DNA of 64,000 nucleotides from Methanothermobacter wolfeii (GCF_025397995.1 NZ_CP104550.1:1-64000), one strand, 5' to 3'. Counted from the first letter of the stretch, positions 9,545 to 18,502 are shown. Notes: generated from the letters alone by a model not told the origin. Numbers and translations are program-made.

Positions 9545-10888
9545 ATGAGAGTTGTACTTGCAGGGACCGGGAGTGCGGTTGGCAAAACCACAATTGCAAC
9601 GGGTATAATGAAGGCACTATCAGGGAGGGGGGTTCAGCCCTTCAAGGTGGGCCCGGACTACATAGACCCCTCCTATCATACCATGGCCACAGGCAACACA
9701 TCAAGGAACCTCGACTCATTCTTCATGTCAGATGGCCAGATAAGAGAGGCTTTCATAAGGGCAATGGAAATATCAGGGGCCCGCATGGGGGTAATAGAGG
9801 GAGTAAGGGGTTTATATGAGGGTATAAGCCCCGTTAATGATGTTGGGAGCACGGCTTCAGTTGCAAAGGCCCTCAACGCCCCTGTTGTACTGATAATAAA
9901 TTCAAGGAGTCTTGTTAAAAGCGCCGCCGCCATTGTCCTGGGATTCAGGGCCCTTGACCCGGAGGTCAGGATAAAGGGCGTCATACTTAACCAGGTCAAA
10001 AACAGGAGACACTACCTCAAAACAAAGAGGGCTGTGGAGGAACTTGCAGACACCCCCGTGATCGGGGGAATCCCCAGGGATGAGGAACTGGCCGTTGAAC
10101 AGAGGCACCTGGGACTGGTACCTGCAGTTGAAAGGGAGAGCATAGCATCCTTCATTGAGAAATGGGGCCTTGCCATGGAGGAGTACATTGACCTCGACGC
10201 CCTTGAGGATATAATGTCCTCTGCAGGCAGGATCCATGGAGGAAGAGAAAGGCTCTGGAAGAAGGAAAACAGTAAAAGGGTTAGGATAGGGGTTGCCTTT
10301 GATGAGGCATTCAACTTTTACTACAGGGAGAACCTTGAGGCCCTTGAGGATAACTCGGCATCCATCATCCACTTCAGCCCCCTCCATGATGAGGAACTGC
10401 CTGATGCAGACGCATTATACATCGGCGGAGGCTACCCCGAGGTTTTTGCAGGGGCACTTGAATCGAACATTCCCATGAGGAAATCCATAATGAAGTTTCA
10501 TGGTGATGGGAGGCCCATCTTTGGCGAGTGCGGAGGCCTCATGTACCTCATGGCATCCATAAATGACCATGAAATGTGCAGGGTCTTCCCATACCCCTCT
10601 GAGATGACCCCCAGGGTTCAGGGTCTCAGCTACGTGATTTCAGAGGCCATCGAGGATAACATAATCACGGAGGCAGGTGATGTCTTCAGGGGCCATGAGT
10701 TCCACTACTCCAGGGCCCTGGTGGATAAGAATGCCAGATTTGCATTCAGGGTGCTCAGGGGGAAGGGTATAATGGATTCAATGGATGGTGTGACCTCGGG
10801 TTCTGCCCTTGCAAGCTACATCCATATACATGCAGCCTCCTGTCCACAGTTCGCAGCTAACCTCACAAGGAATGCATGGGAGTTATAG
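9545..10888 (+). CDS. cfbB: Ni-sirohydrochlorin / cobyrinate a,c-diamide synthase (CfbB/CbiA family)
   Basis: This 447-residue ATP- and glutamine-dependent amidotransferase amidates the a and c acetates of the tetrapyrrole. In methanogens this serves coenzyme F430 (CfbB) and possibly cobamides (CbiA); sequence alone does not separate the two. The N-terminal half is the dethiobiotin-synthetase-like ATPase ([29 protein letters not shown]). The C-terminal half is a class I glutaminase with nucleophile Cys in [10 protein letters not shown] and GHEFHYS. There is no clear Shine-Dalgarno before the ATG at 9545, suggesting a very short leader. cfbD, another F430 gene, lies 15 kb away. Confidence 0.92.
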   Translation: MRVVLAGTGSAVGKTTIATGIMKALSGRGVQPFKVGPDYIDPSYHTMATGNTSRNLDSFFMSDGQIREAFIRAMEISGARMGVIEGVRGLYEGISPVNDVGSTASVAKALNAPVVLIINSRSLVKSAAAIVLGFRALDPEVRIKGVILNQVKNRRHYLKTKRAVEELADTPVIGGIPRDEELAVEQRHLGLVPAVERESIASFIEKWGLAMEEYIDLDALEDIMSSAGRIHGGRERLWKKENSKRVRIGVAFDEAFNFYYRENLEALEDNSASIIHFSPLHDEELPDADALYIGGGYPEVFAGALESNIPMRKSIMKFHGDGRPIFGECGGLMYLMASINDHEMCRVFPYPSEMTPRVQGLSYVISEAIEDNIITEAGDVFRGHEFHYSRALVDKNARFAFRVLRGKGIMDSMDGVTSGSALASYIHIHAASCPQFAANLTRNAWEL

Positions 10889-10889
10889 G

Positions 10890-12023
10890 ATGAGGTCTGA
10901 TATCTTTTCACCCTACTCAGTCCTTCTGGTGCTACTCATATACCTTGCACTGGCCCTTGCAGGAACAGGGCTGGGTCTAAGGGGCCTTGGCCAGCCATCA
11001 GCATCCACCTTCGGATACATGGCCATTGGGGGGTCGGCATTTGCCCTTGGAGTTTATCTTTCTTCACGTATTAAAACAGAAACATTCACCTCCATGGGCA
11101 GTCAGGGAGGAAACCCGGCCTGTGGCAGGGGAGAAGACAGGCTACTCTCTGAAGAACAGAAGAGAACAGTGATCATTGCGGCTGTCATTACAGGGATCAT
11201 CTTACAGGCAGTTAACATTTACCTTCTTGGGGGCATCCCTCTTCTCAGCGGGTACCTTAAGGCAAGGGCGGTTACGAAGATATGGCTCCTATCATATCTT
11301 CTTTTCCTGCCTTCTGTTAACGTGCTTCTTTCCATTGACCCCAGGAGGAGGAACTATATACCCGTAATTATAGGCGCCTTTCTCTTTGCACTCACAGGTT
11401 ACAGGACAACGGTGGTTGTGATACTCCTAAGCGCATTCATCACTGTTTACTATTCAAAGAAACCATCAGCCGGTAAACTCCTCGTCTTCATCACGGTTCT
11501 TGCTGCGGTGGCACTGATCGTGGGGTATCTGGCTGTCAGGTCAATTGAGTGGCAGCAGTGGGATCTGAACCCGGTTGAGCTCATACTTTACAGGGCAGGG
11601 TACACCCTGATGGTCTTTGACAGGCTCATTGACCTCCAGGGCGCAACCAGGGGAAGCCTCCTCTACTACACCATAACAGGCTACCTTAACTCCACAGACC
11701 CACGTGCGATTGTGGGTGAAGTGGTTCTGGGGTACCGGCACTCAACAACTTCCCTCATATTCGGCCCCGCGCTCCTGGACTTCGGCCTTCATGCCATGCT
11801 GATCCAGATGTTCATCCTCGGCACAGTCCTCGGAACAGTCCACAGGATCCAGCATGTTACAGGGGGGGCTTTAAGGGGAATCTACGCCGTTATACTCGCC
11901 CAGACCATGGTATGGGTTGAAACCGGACCCACGGACCTCATAGTATGGCTTTTTTACATCATGGCAATCCTGGGCGTATTCATGGTATGGAGGTGTTCAT
12001 CTGAGGCTGGCAGTGGCTGCTGA
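10890..12023 (+). CDS. Multi-pass membrane protein, oligosaccharide repeat-unit polymerase-like
   Basis: The protein has about 377 residues and roughly ten hydrophobic segments, beginning SVLLVLLIYLALALAGTGLG. A large hydrophilic loop (WQQWDLNPVELILYRAGYTL to YRHSTTSLIFG) resembles Wzy/O-antigen-type polymerases, which join lipid-linked oligosaccharide repeats on the outer face of the membrane. The ATG at 10890 begins 1 nt after the cfbB stop and follows a GGAG, so it is preferred over the ATG at 10809 inside cfbB. It overlaps the glycosyltransferase-like gene downstream, supporting a surface-polysaccharide role. The family call rests on topology and weak motif likeness. Confidence 0.65.
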   Translation: MRSDIFSPYSVLLVLLIYLALALAGTGLGLRGLGQPSASTFGYMAIGGSAFALGVYLSSRIKTETFTSMGSQGGNPACGRGEDRLLSEEQKRTVIIAAVITGIILQAVNIYLLGGIPLLSGYLKARAVTKIWLLSYLLFLPSVNVLLSIDPRRRNYIPVIIGAFLFALTGYRTTVVVILLSAFITVYYSKKPSAGKLLVFITVLAAVALIVGYLAVRSIEWQQWDLNPVELILYRAGYTLMVFDRLIDLQGATRGSLLYYTITGYLNSTDPRAIVGEVVLGYRHSTTSLIFGPALLDFGLHAMLIQMFILGTVLGTVHRIQHVTGGALRGIYAVILAQTMVWVETGPTDLIVWLFYIMAILGVFMVWRCSSEAGSGC

Positions 12024-13038
12024 ACTTGCACCTGCAAAGACCTTCCATCCCTTCATGGAGAGATATGAACATGAATATCACTGCCTCTGCCATGGAAGCG
12101 GTGTCAGGGAGGTCCTTGGGGGACTGTGTTCATCCTTCCATGATATGGGGACTGGCAGGAGCAGGTCAGGCAGGGCCCCTGAAATAGCATACCTTGTGGC
12201 AAGGGACATAGTCAGGACATGGAGGGCCATGGGCAGAATAGACCCTGACCTTGTACTTACATGTGGAAATGCAGGTGATGTGAGGAAGGCCATATCTGCT
12301 TCTCTCCTCAGGGGGAGGGGGGTGCTGCATATTGAACAGGACATATACAACCCCATCGAGATGATAGCCTTCGCAGATATCATAACGGCACCTTCAGGCG
12401 AATACAGGGATTACCTTGAGGAAGAGTATCTCCTTGAGAATGTGGAGGTCATTGGGGGCTACCCCCACGCACTCCATGTAAGGGATCTTGGATTAACCCA
12501 CAGGGGCGGCGGTGACTTCATACTCCTCGTGCTTGGCGGAGACCTTAAAGGGGAGGATATCCCCGGGGTCATGGGGATGGTTGGGGCTCTTAACAGGAAG
12601 GTGGTTGTGGTTCCCTTCCGTTTCAGCAGCGATTATGTCAGGGGCCTTGCAGGCTCCAGGGATGTAAGGGTCCTTGCAGGCTTCGTGGATCTCCCCTCCC
12701 TGATGAGGGACGCTGACCTCATGATCTACGGTGCCGGTATGGGTGTTACAATTGAGGCGGCGGTTATGGGGGTTCCTTCCATCAAACTGAGGGGATTTCA
12801 CAGAAGACATGCCAGCGTGGACCTTGCAGAGTCTGTAGGTATTCCTGTGGCTGGTGCTGATGATCTGCCTTTCATTGTGGATGACTTGAAACCACCCAGA
12901 TCCGGAGGTCTTGTTAAAAAGGCTGAGAGGGCTGTGGATAATATTGGAAGGATTGTTGAAAGTTTTGATGATATATCCGGTCCCAGGGGCGGTTTGGGGT
13001 CCATGAGGCGCATATGGAATGCAAGGAAGAAATTTTGA
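12001..13038 (+). CDS. Glycosyltransferase-like protein (MurG/DUF354-type fold)
   Basis: This is a protein of about 345 residues with two Rossmann-like halves. The first begins LRLAVAAELAPAKTFHP; the second includes LLVLGGDLKG, VRVLAGFVDLPSLMRDADL and GMGVTIEAAVMGVPSI, the donor-binding arrangement of GT-B enzymes that also occurs in DUF354 proteins. The sugar donor is unknown. GTG at 12013 is a possible start, but GGAGGTG at 11989-11995 is ideally spaced for the CTG at 12001, which also restores the first beta strand (RLAVAAE). I therefore propose a CTG start, or an ATG changed to CTG. It overlaps the polymerase gene by 23 bp. Confidence 0.7.
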   Translation: MRLAVAAELAPAKTFHPFMERYEHEYHCLCHGSGVREVLGGLCSSFHDMGTGRSRSGRAPEIAYLVARDIVRTWRAMGRIDPDLVLTCGNAGDVRKAISASLLRGRGVLHIEQDIYNPIEMIAFADIITAPSGEYRDYLEEEYLLENVEVIGGYPHALHVRDLGLTHRGGGDFILLVLGGDLKGEDIPGVMGMVGALNRKVVVVPFRFSSDYVRGLAGSRDVRVLAGFVDLPSLMRDADLMIYGAGMGVTIEAAVMGVPSIKLRGFHRRHASVDLAESVGIPVAGADDLPFIVDDLKPPRSGGLVKKAERAVDNIGRIVESFDDISGPRGGLGSMRRIWNARKKF

Positions 13039-13167
13039 TTCATTTCATTCACGGGGTAATATCCCCGTTAAAATATCTGATTTTACCATCCCCCTGGGAG
13101 CACCACATTTATTAATAATAATTATTAATCTAATATTAACATTAGTAATAATAAGGAGGTATTAATT

Positions 13168-13581
13168 ATGACTTCATCTGCCAGCGGGGATCCGATAGTG
13201 ATGCAGAGCAGGGATTACACCTGCGGACCTGCTGCACTTGCAACGGTGTTAAAAAGCCTTGGAATACCATGCAGTGAATCTGAACTTGCCGAACTTGCAG
13301 GTACAGATGAATCAGGCACCACCATGTATGGCCTGATAGTTGCAGCCATCACAAAGGGCCTGAAGGCTAGGGGCCTTAAAATGGATGTCTCTCAGCTTAG
13401 AAAAAACCACATAGTCTTTGTCAGGTTTGGTGAGAGCTGTCACTACAGTGTCATCAGGTCGGTTAATGGGAGGACAGTAACCCTTGCCGACCCCTCACTC
13501 GGTGAAATCAAAATGAAAAGGGAGATATTTTCAAGGATCTTCACGGGCAACGTTCTGGTGGTGGAGAGGCCGGATGATTAA
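13168..13581 (+). CDS. Stand-alone peptidase C39-like protein
   Basis: The 137-residue protein is a single papain-like C39 domain. It has the oxyanion Gln and catalytic Cys in QSRDYTCGPAALATVL, the catalytic His in SCHYSVIRSV and an Asp/Asn position in LADPSLG. C39 domains cleave after double glycine in leader peptides, usually as part of an ABC exporter; none is nearby and no signal peptide is visible, so it would act in the cytoplasm. AAGGAGGT precedes the ATG at 13168. The gene is framed on both sides by very AT-rich sequence with ATTAATAAT repeats. The substrate is unknown. Confidence 0.85.
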   Translation: MTSSASGDPIVMQSRDYTCGPAALATVLKSLGIPCSESELAELAGTDESGTTMYGLIVAAITKGLKARGLKMDVSQLRKNHIVFVRFGESCHYSVIRSVNGRTVTLADPSLGEIKMKREIFSRIFTGNVLVVERPDD

Positions 13582-13625
13582 TAATTAAGTATTAATTTAA
13601 ACTATTAAAATATTATTAAAATTTT

Positions 13626-13709
13626 AAATCATAATCATTCAACCACATGAAAAAATGGAAATTGTACTACTACTATAAAAGATTAATCATAATCTTTAAA
13701 TCATAAACT
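13626..13709. promoter_or_regulatory. AATCATAA direct repeats and TATA box upstream of mtd
   Basis: AATCATAA occurs at 13627, 13685 and 13699, the first two within AATCATAATC. CTATAAAAG at about 13673-13681 is a TATA-like element between the copies. The AT-rich background makes chance recurrence possible. mtd expression is known to respond to hydrogen supply in this group, so an operator here is reasonable but unproven. Confidence 0.35.
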
Positions 13710-13748
13710 ACTTAATAAGGCACAAAATAATAAGATTCTGGTGATATA

Positions 13749-14579
13749 ATGGTTGTAAAAATTGGGATAATACGCTGTGGTAACATTGGAACCTCCCCGG
13801 TACTTGACCTGCTCCTTGATGAAAGGGCTGACAGGCCAAACATAGACGTCTGTGTTGTGGGATCAGGGGCTAAAATGAACCCTGATGAAATTGAAAGGGC
13901 CGTACCAACAATGCTTGAAATGGACAGGGACTTCGTGATATTCATAAGTCCAAACCCTGGCGCACCTGGTCCTGCAAAGGCAAGGGAGCTCCTTTCAGAG
14001 GCAGATGTTCCTGCAATGATCATTGGTGACGCCCCTGGCCTCAGGGTGAAGGATGAAATTGAAGAACAGGGCCTTGGATACATAATAGTCAAGGCTGACC
14101 CCATGATAGGGGCAAGGAGGGAGTTCCTTGACCCAACAGAGATGGCATCATTCAACTCAGATGTTATAAAGGTTCTTGCATTCACAGGAGCCTACAGGGT
14201 TGTTCAGAACACAATAGACGCCATGATAGCAGATGTTGAGGCAGGAAAAGCACCTGAACTCCCACAGATCGTAATAGACACCGACGTCGCTGTGGATGCA
14301 GCAGGTTACGAGAACCCATACGCAAAGGCCAAGGCCATGGCTGCCTATGAGATAGCAACCAAGGTGGCTGATATAGACGTTAAGGGCTGTTTCATGGTCC
14401 AGGACCCTGAAAAATACATACCAATCGTGGCCTCTGCACATGAAATGCTTTCAGCAGCAGCCAGACTGGCAGCTGAAGCAAGAGAAATCGAAAAGGCCAA
14501 TGACAGTGTTCTCAGAACACCACACGGCAAGGAAGGCGAAACCCTCAGCAAAACAGATCTCCTGGCAAAGCCAGAATAG
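13749..14579 (+). CDS. mtd: F420-dependent methylenetetrahydromethanopterin dehydrogenase
   Basis: This 276-residue enzyme reversibly reduces methenyl-H4MPT to methylene-H4MPT with reduced F420, a core step of CO2 reduction to methane. The N-terminus MVVKIGIIRCGNIGTSPVLD and the segments FISPNPGAPGPAKARELL and GDAPGLRVKDEIEEQGLGY are diagnostic. Length equals the family norm. GGTGAT sits 5 nt before the ATG. It is monocistronic, with repeats upstream and a T7 run downstream at 14593. It is the F420-linked counterpart of the H2-using Hmd enzyme; an Hmd paralog lies at 58 kb. Confidence 0.98.
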   Translation: MVVKIGIIRCGNIGTSPVLDLLLDERADRPNIDVCVVGSGAKMNPDEIERAVPTMLEMDRDFVIFISPNPGAPGPAKARELLSEADVPAMIIGDAPGLRVKDEIEEQGLGYIIVKADPMIGARREFLDPTEMASFNSDVIKVLAFTGAYRVVQNTIDAMIADVEAGKAPELPQIVIDTDVAVDAAGYENPYAKAKAMAAYEIATKVADIDVKGCFMVQDPEKYIPIVASAHEMLSAAARLAAEAREIEKANDSVLRTPHGKEGETLSKTDLLAKPE

Positions 14580-14582
14580 ATC

Positions 14583-14612
14583 AAATTATCTATTTTTTTA
14601 GTTCTTAATTTT
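14583..14612 (+). terminator. T-rich terminator of mtd
   Basis: Directly after the mtd stop, seven T residues (14593-14599) and further T-rich sequence form a typical archaeal oligo-T termination signal. No strong hairpin is needed or seen. Confidence 0.5.
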
Positions 14613-14733
14613 CTGAAGAATTTGATGAACTTCCACATCATCCTCCACACTAATGAGCGAGGACTTTAACCGTTTATATCCTTCGGGGGACCTCGCTGTG
14701 TCCCACTGTTCTATGCCTATCCAGATGGTTTTC

Positions 14734-15309
14734 TTATATTCTGCCCTTTGTACTGGGGATCTCCCCGTGTTCAACCCGCACAGCATCCCTGAGTGAAAGT
14801 GCCAGTGCCTTGAAGAGGGCCTCGGCCATGTGATGATCGTTTTCACCCCTCACTGAGGCATGTATGTTAATGGCTGCAGACACGGCCAGTGATTCAATGA
14901 AGTGCCTGATGTTCTGGGCTGAGACGTCACCTATCTTCATCTCCCTGAATCCAAGTTCAAGGACGGTGTAGGGTCTCCCGCTGAGGTCCAGTGCAACCAT
15001 TGCAAGGGAATCATCCATGGGGACCATGGCAGAGGACATCCTCCTTATACCCTTCTTATCACCCAGGGCCTCCTTAAGAGCCTCACCGAGTGCCAGGGCA
15101 ACATCCTCGACTGTGTGATGATCATCCACATCCACATCCCCCCTGGCCTCAATTTCAAGGTCCAGGAGCCCATGACGTGCAAGGGATTCCAGCATGTGAT
15201 CAAGAAACCGCAGTCCAGTATTTATACTGAATTTTCCACTCCCATCAAGGTTCAAATCAACTTTAACATGGGTTTCAAGGGTTTTCCTCGTTTTCAGAGC
15301 CTTTCTCAT
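14734..15309 (-). CDS. hisB: Imidazoleglycerol-phosphate dehydratase
   Basis: This 191-residue monofunctional HisB catalyses the sixth step of histidine synthesis, dehydrating imidazole glycerol phosphate. The metal-binding signatures are present: LRFLDHMLESLARHG, DVDVDDHHTVEDVALALGEAL, DDSLAMVALDLSGRP and ENDHHMAEALFKALA. I use the internal ATG at 15309 because GGGATGAT precedes it; the ATG at 15318 is an alternative. The start lies inside the 3' end of the ferredoxin gene, so the two are coupled. hisG is elsewhere (51 kb), so histidine genes are scattered. Confidence 0.96.
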   Translation of the reverse strand: MRKALKTRKTLETHVKVDLNLDGSGKFSINTGLRFLDHMLESLARHGLLDLEIEARGDVDVDDHHTVEDVALALGEALKEALGDKKGIRRMSSAMVPMDDSLAMVALDLSGRPYTVLELGFREMKIGDVSAQNIRHFIESLAVSAAINIHASVRGENDHHMAEALFKALALSLRDAVRVEHGEIPSTKGRI

Positions 15310-15517
15310 AGTTATCATCCCTTATGATTCGTATAGCCCCTTCAGGGCATTTACTGGCGCAGATTATGCACTGGTGACAGAATTCAAGATTTGATGCGGC
15401 GGCCTTACCTGTTTTCCTGTCAATGGTCCAGATCTTTCCCCCCTTGGGGCATGCCTCCCGGCATTCACCGCAGCCGGTACACTTATCCTCATCAATGATT
15501 ATCTTCAACTCAAACAC
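15275..15517 (-). CDS. 2[4Fe-4S] ferredoxin
   Basis: The 80-residue protein has two cluster motifs, CTGCGECREACPKGG (from about residue 13) and CHQCIICASKCPEG (from about residue 47), giving a bacterial-type ferredoxin for two [4Fe-4S] clusters. The Gly pair after the first motif's final Cys-Pro is slightly unusual. It is a cytoplasmic electron carrier whose partner is unknown. It lies 7 bp downstream of the ModE-like regulator, and its 3' end overlaps hisB. The order regulator-ferredoxin-hisB suggests one transcript. Confidence 0.92.
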   Translation of the reverse strand: MFELKIIIDEDKCTGCGECREACPKGGKIWTIDRKTGKAAASNLEFCHQCIICASKCPEGAIRIIRDDNYEKGSENEENP

Positions 15518-15524
15518 CCTTCTA

Positions 15525-16202
15525 TCACTTTACTATGGTAACAGCTACGGCCTTAAAGCCGGCAAATATGTTCATGCCAAGTTTAAGTTTGAGGCTTTTT
15601 AGGGACCTTGAGGTTATGCTGGTGTCAAGCTCCAGGCCATCACCTATATCTATTTTCACGGTTACAGTGTCCCCCTGCATTTCCATACCCTTTACAGTAC
15701 CTGGAATAACATTCCTCATACTTGAGACCTGCCTTTCAGGCATAATGACAATATCCTCCGGTTCTATAAGGAGCGTTACAGCCTCTCCTTCAACGACATC
15801 ATCATACCCTGCAGCCTCTATAATGGAGGAACCTGCCTGGATCCTTATCCCCCCATCTTCAAGGACTTCCTTTACCACCCCTCTTATCTCGTTGCTGGCA
15901 GAGTGCCTTTCAAGGCCTTTTTTAAGTTTGATGTACTCCCTCACAATCTTCTTCCCGGTTTCGGTGAGTCTGCTGCCGCCCCCACCACCTCTTCCACCAC
16001 GCCGGGTTTTAACTATTCTGGTGCCGAGAATTTCCTCAAGCCTTCGTATATAGGCAAGGGCGCTTCTGTAGGGGATGCCAGAATCATGGGATGCGCTGCT
16101 TATGGATCCCCTTTCATCTATCAGTTTAAGGAGCATGAATCTTTCATGGTCCACCGGCACCTCTTTACCATTGACCCTTACCCTCATAGCACCACTCATC
16201 AT
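15525..16202 (-). CDS. ModE-like regulator with C-terminal molybdate/tungstate-binding (TOBE) domains
   Basis: The protein has 225 residues. Residues 6-90 are a LysR/ModE-type winged helix (LIDERGSISSASHDSGIPYRSALAYIRRLEEILG) followed by a Gly/Arg-rich wing (RRGGRGGGGGSRLTETGKK). Residues 100-225 contain two TOBE-like repeats (SNEIRGVVKEV and SSMRNVIPGTVKGM). ModE represses molybdate or tungstate uptake genes when oxyanion is bound. Formylmethanofuran dehydrogenases need Mo or W, so the role fits a methanogen, but no mod/wtp transporter is in the window. ATGs at 16202, 16199 and 16187 are all possible starts. Confidence 0.85.
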   Translation of the reverse strand: MMSGAMRVRVNGKEVPVDHERFMLLKLIDERGSISSASHDSGIPYRSALAYIRRLEEILGTRIVKTRRGGRGGGGGSRLTETGKKIVREYIKLKKGLERHSASNEIRGVVKEVLEDGGIRIQAGSSIIEAAGYDDVVEGEAVTLLIEPEDIVIMPERQVSSMRNVIPGTVKGMEMQGDTVTVKIDIGDGLELDTSITSRSLKSLKLKLGMNIFAGFKAVAVTIVK

Positions 16203-16285
16203 AGATCCTATGGTCCTTGTTCTTTATATTTTTATCCTTTTCGGGAGTTATCTAGAGCTGAGTGGCTCTGAAGGTCCTTATACCA

Positions 16286-17842
16286 CTACTTCGCCCATCT
16301 TTCCATCATATCAGCCATCCTGCTTATGGGTTTTTCAAGGGGCCCTGTCTTTGAACCGAACCTCCTGAGAAGCCTAAGATCCCTCTTTTCAACACCTCCA
16401 ATTAAAATAAGGGCAGTGGTATAGACTGGGGGTGATATGAGTACTGCAAGGAGCAGTCCGGTGATGTTCTGGGGGAGCAGGAGCATTGAAAGGCCCATAA
16501 CAGCGGATGCAAGGGTTATTCTCATGAAGGCTGCTGCCGGTGGTTTGACATCGGTTATCCTGAAGGTTTCCCAGAGTATAACAAGCATTATTATGAAGGC
16601 CGCCATTGTTGTTGCAAGGGCCCCTCCCTCAATTCCAAGGAGAGGTACCAGTAAAAGGTTAAGTGCAAGATTTATGATGGTTCCCCCTACGAGAACATAC
16701 ATTGGAAGCCGGGGGTAGCCGATTCCCTGGGCGATACTTGAAGATATCATGAAGAGGGTGTAGAAGCTCATACCGACCACAAGTATGCTGAGGGCACCGG
16801 CACCATGGACGAACTGGTCACCGAAGAGGAGTTCAAGCAGCGGACCTGAGAACACCGCTATCCCCACACACATGGGCAGCACCAGGAGGGTCACGATCCT
16901 GTAGGACTGCACCATGTAGGTTTCAAGGAGCCGGTGATCATTAAGTGCGAAGGCCTCAGAGGCTGCAGGTAGGACTGCGGTTGCAACAGAAAGGGATATT
17001 ACAAGGGGCAGCCTTGCAACAGGGTCTGCGGCGGTATAGTACCCGACGGACGTGGTGGCCATGAAAACCCCTATGACAAAGACGCTTATATCATATATGG
17101 CCATCTCAGAGAGGGCTGTGATTATGACGGGTATTGAAAATGCAAGGAGGGTCCTGACAAGTCCAAGCTCCTGGGTGAAACTGAGCCTCTTCTCCGGGGG
17201 GATGGGGGGGAAATAGTTACTGGTCAAGCGCCTGAAGATAAGGATTGCGGAGATTGCAGAGGCCAGGAAGCCCATGGCAGTCCCCATAACGGCCCCCGCC
17301 GCATAGAATCCGAGCATCACAAATACCACTGCAAGGGTTATCATGAACACCTGTTCAACGGCCCGCGTGAGCACCACGTACTCCATATGGTATATGCCCT
17401 GAAAGGCACCCCTGAAGGCACCCACTATGACGCTGAAGGGTGTGATGAGGGCAACAGCCTGGAGGGGGTACTGGGCCAGGGGCTTATGGAAAACATCATT
17501 TGCAAGCCAGGGGGCAGTGAAAAACATTACAAAGGAGAAGGTGATACCCAGGAATATCATAACCTTCAGGGAGGTTATAAGAACCTGCCTTGCCATTTCA
17601 TCCTCGTTGAGGGCCCTGTGCTGCGCAACATACTTTGCGATTGCAGGTGGAAGTCCTCCGGCGGATAGTATCTGGAATATTCCCTGGAACGGGAGGGTGA
17701 GTCCAAGGAGACCGTAACCTTCAGGTCCAAGGAGTCTTGTCATGAGGACCCTGTAGATGTATCCACCGACCCTGAAGAGAAGGTTGCCGATCATTATGAG
17801 AAAACTGCCCCTTAGAAGCTTTGAAGTGCCTGAAGATGCCAT
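16286..17842 (-). CDS. Lipid-linked oligosaccharide flippase, polysaccharide export (MATE/MOP) family
   Basis: This 518-residue protein has about 14 hydrophobic segments. It opens with SKLLRGSFLIMIGNLLFRVGGYIYRVLMTRLLGPEGYGLLGL, the typical RfbX/MurJ-like start in which the GPEGYG turn precedes helix 2. Such flippases move undecaprenyl- or dolichol-linked glycans, or lipid-linked pseudomurein precursors, across the membrane. It is transcribed alone, opposite to and 3 kb from the polymerase and glycosyltransferase genes at 10.9-13.0 kb, with which it may cooperate. The exact substrate is unknown. Confidence 0.88.
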   Translation of the reverse strand: MASSGTSKLLRGSFLIMIGNLLFRVGGYIYRVLMTRLLGPEGYGLLGLTLPFQGIFQILSAGGLPPAIAKYVAQHRALNEDEMARQVLITSLKVMIFLGITFSFVMFFTAPWLANDVFHKPLAQYPLQAVALITPFSVIVGAFRGAFQGIYHMEYVVLTRAVEQVFMITLAVVFVMLGFYAAGAVMGTAMGFLASAISAILIFRRLTSNYFPPIPPEKRLSFTQELGLVRTLLAFSIPVIITALSEMAIYDISVFVIGVFMATTSVGYYTAADPVARLPLVISLSVATAVLPAASEAFALNDHRLLETYMVQSYRIVTLLVLPMCVGIAVFSGPLLELLFGDQFVHGAGALSILVVGMSFYTLFMISSSIAQGIGYPRLPMYVLVGGTIINLALNLLLVPLLGIEGGALATTMAAFIIMLVILWETFRITDVKPPAAAFMRITLASAVMGLSMLLLPQNITGLLLAVLISPPVYTTALILIGGVEKRDLRLLRRFGSKTGPLEKPISRMADMMERWAK

Positions 17843-17920
17843 TGAATCACCGGAAGAATAAATTGTGGCCAGGGCTTAATAAAGGTCTTCAGGGCCCCGA
17901 CCTTAGAGGTTATCCAAAAA

Positions 17921-18502
17921 TCAGCCTGTTTTTTCAAGGAATTTCATGAACATTTTAAGGGTTTTATCAAGGCTTCTGAAGCCGTAGGGGTCTTCTTTAA
18001 CACCCTCTGCAGTATCCCTTGACCAGAAGCAGGCCCCAAGATTTGCCCCGAAGGACCCTCCGCTAACGGGTATCACTCCGTTGAGGATGTAGAAGGTGTG
18101 TATCTGGAGAAGGGCGGGTTCCTGACCCCCTGCCCGGTCTCCACCAACCGCTATACCCATCCCCACCTTGCCCCTGAGGGCATCGTAGTCTTCAGCTCCA
18201 AGGGCGCGGCAGCGGTCCATTATGGCCTTTATCTGGGCACTGACACCTCCATTGTAGACGGGTGTTGCGATTACGATACCTTCAGCCTCTTTAAGCAGAC
18301 TGTAGAGGGGGTACATGTCGTCCTCCACAAGGCACCTCTTTTCCCTGAGGCAGTAGTCACAGTGCCTGCAGGGGCCGATGGTCTTACCCCTCACCGTGAA
18401 GAATTCGGTTTCAAAACCGGCTTCCTCAAGCTGAGAAAGGGCCCTCTGAAGAACATATTCTGTTGCCTGTTTCCTCGGACTTCCACATATACCCAGTATC
18501 AT
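17921..18502 (-). CDS. Iron-sulfur flavoprotein (Isf/NADPH-dependent FMN reductase family)
   Basis: This 193-residue flavodoxin-like protein starts MILGICGSPRKQATEYVLQ, the FMN phosphate loop. Residues near 45-60 contain the compact motif CRHCDYCLREKRC (CX2CX2CX5C), which in archaeal iron-sulfur flavoproteins holds a [4Fe-4S] cluster next to FMN. Members reduce O2, peroxide or other acceptors with ferredoxin electrons. I prefer the ATG at 18502, since GGGTG lies just upstream and overlaps the fae-hps stop. It is probably cotranscribed with fae-hps. Confidence 0.9.
   Translation of the reverse strand: MILGICGSPRKQATEYVLQRALSQLEEAGFETEFFTVRGKTIGPCRHCDYCLREKRCLVEDDMYPLYSLLKEAEGIVIATPVYNGGVSAQIKAIMDRCRALGAEDYDALRGKVGMGIAVGGDRAGGQEPALLQIHTFYILNGVIPVSGGSFGANLGACFWSRDTAEGVKEDPYGFRSLDKTLKMFMKFLEKTG

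Noticed and set aside
14598-14760. Open frame of about 53 codons on the minus strand after hisB (ends VEVHQILQKIKN)
   Set aside because: It has protein-like composition but no start codon outside hisB and no ribosome site; upstream part is only the shadow of hisB.
16075-16368. Long plus-strand open frames opposite the ModE-like and flippase genes
   Set aside because: They are antisense shadows of clear genes with poor composition.
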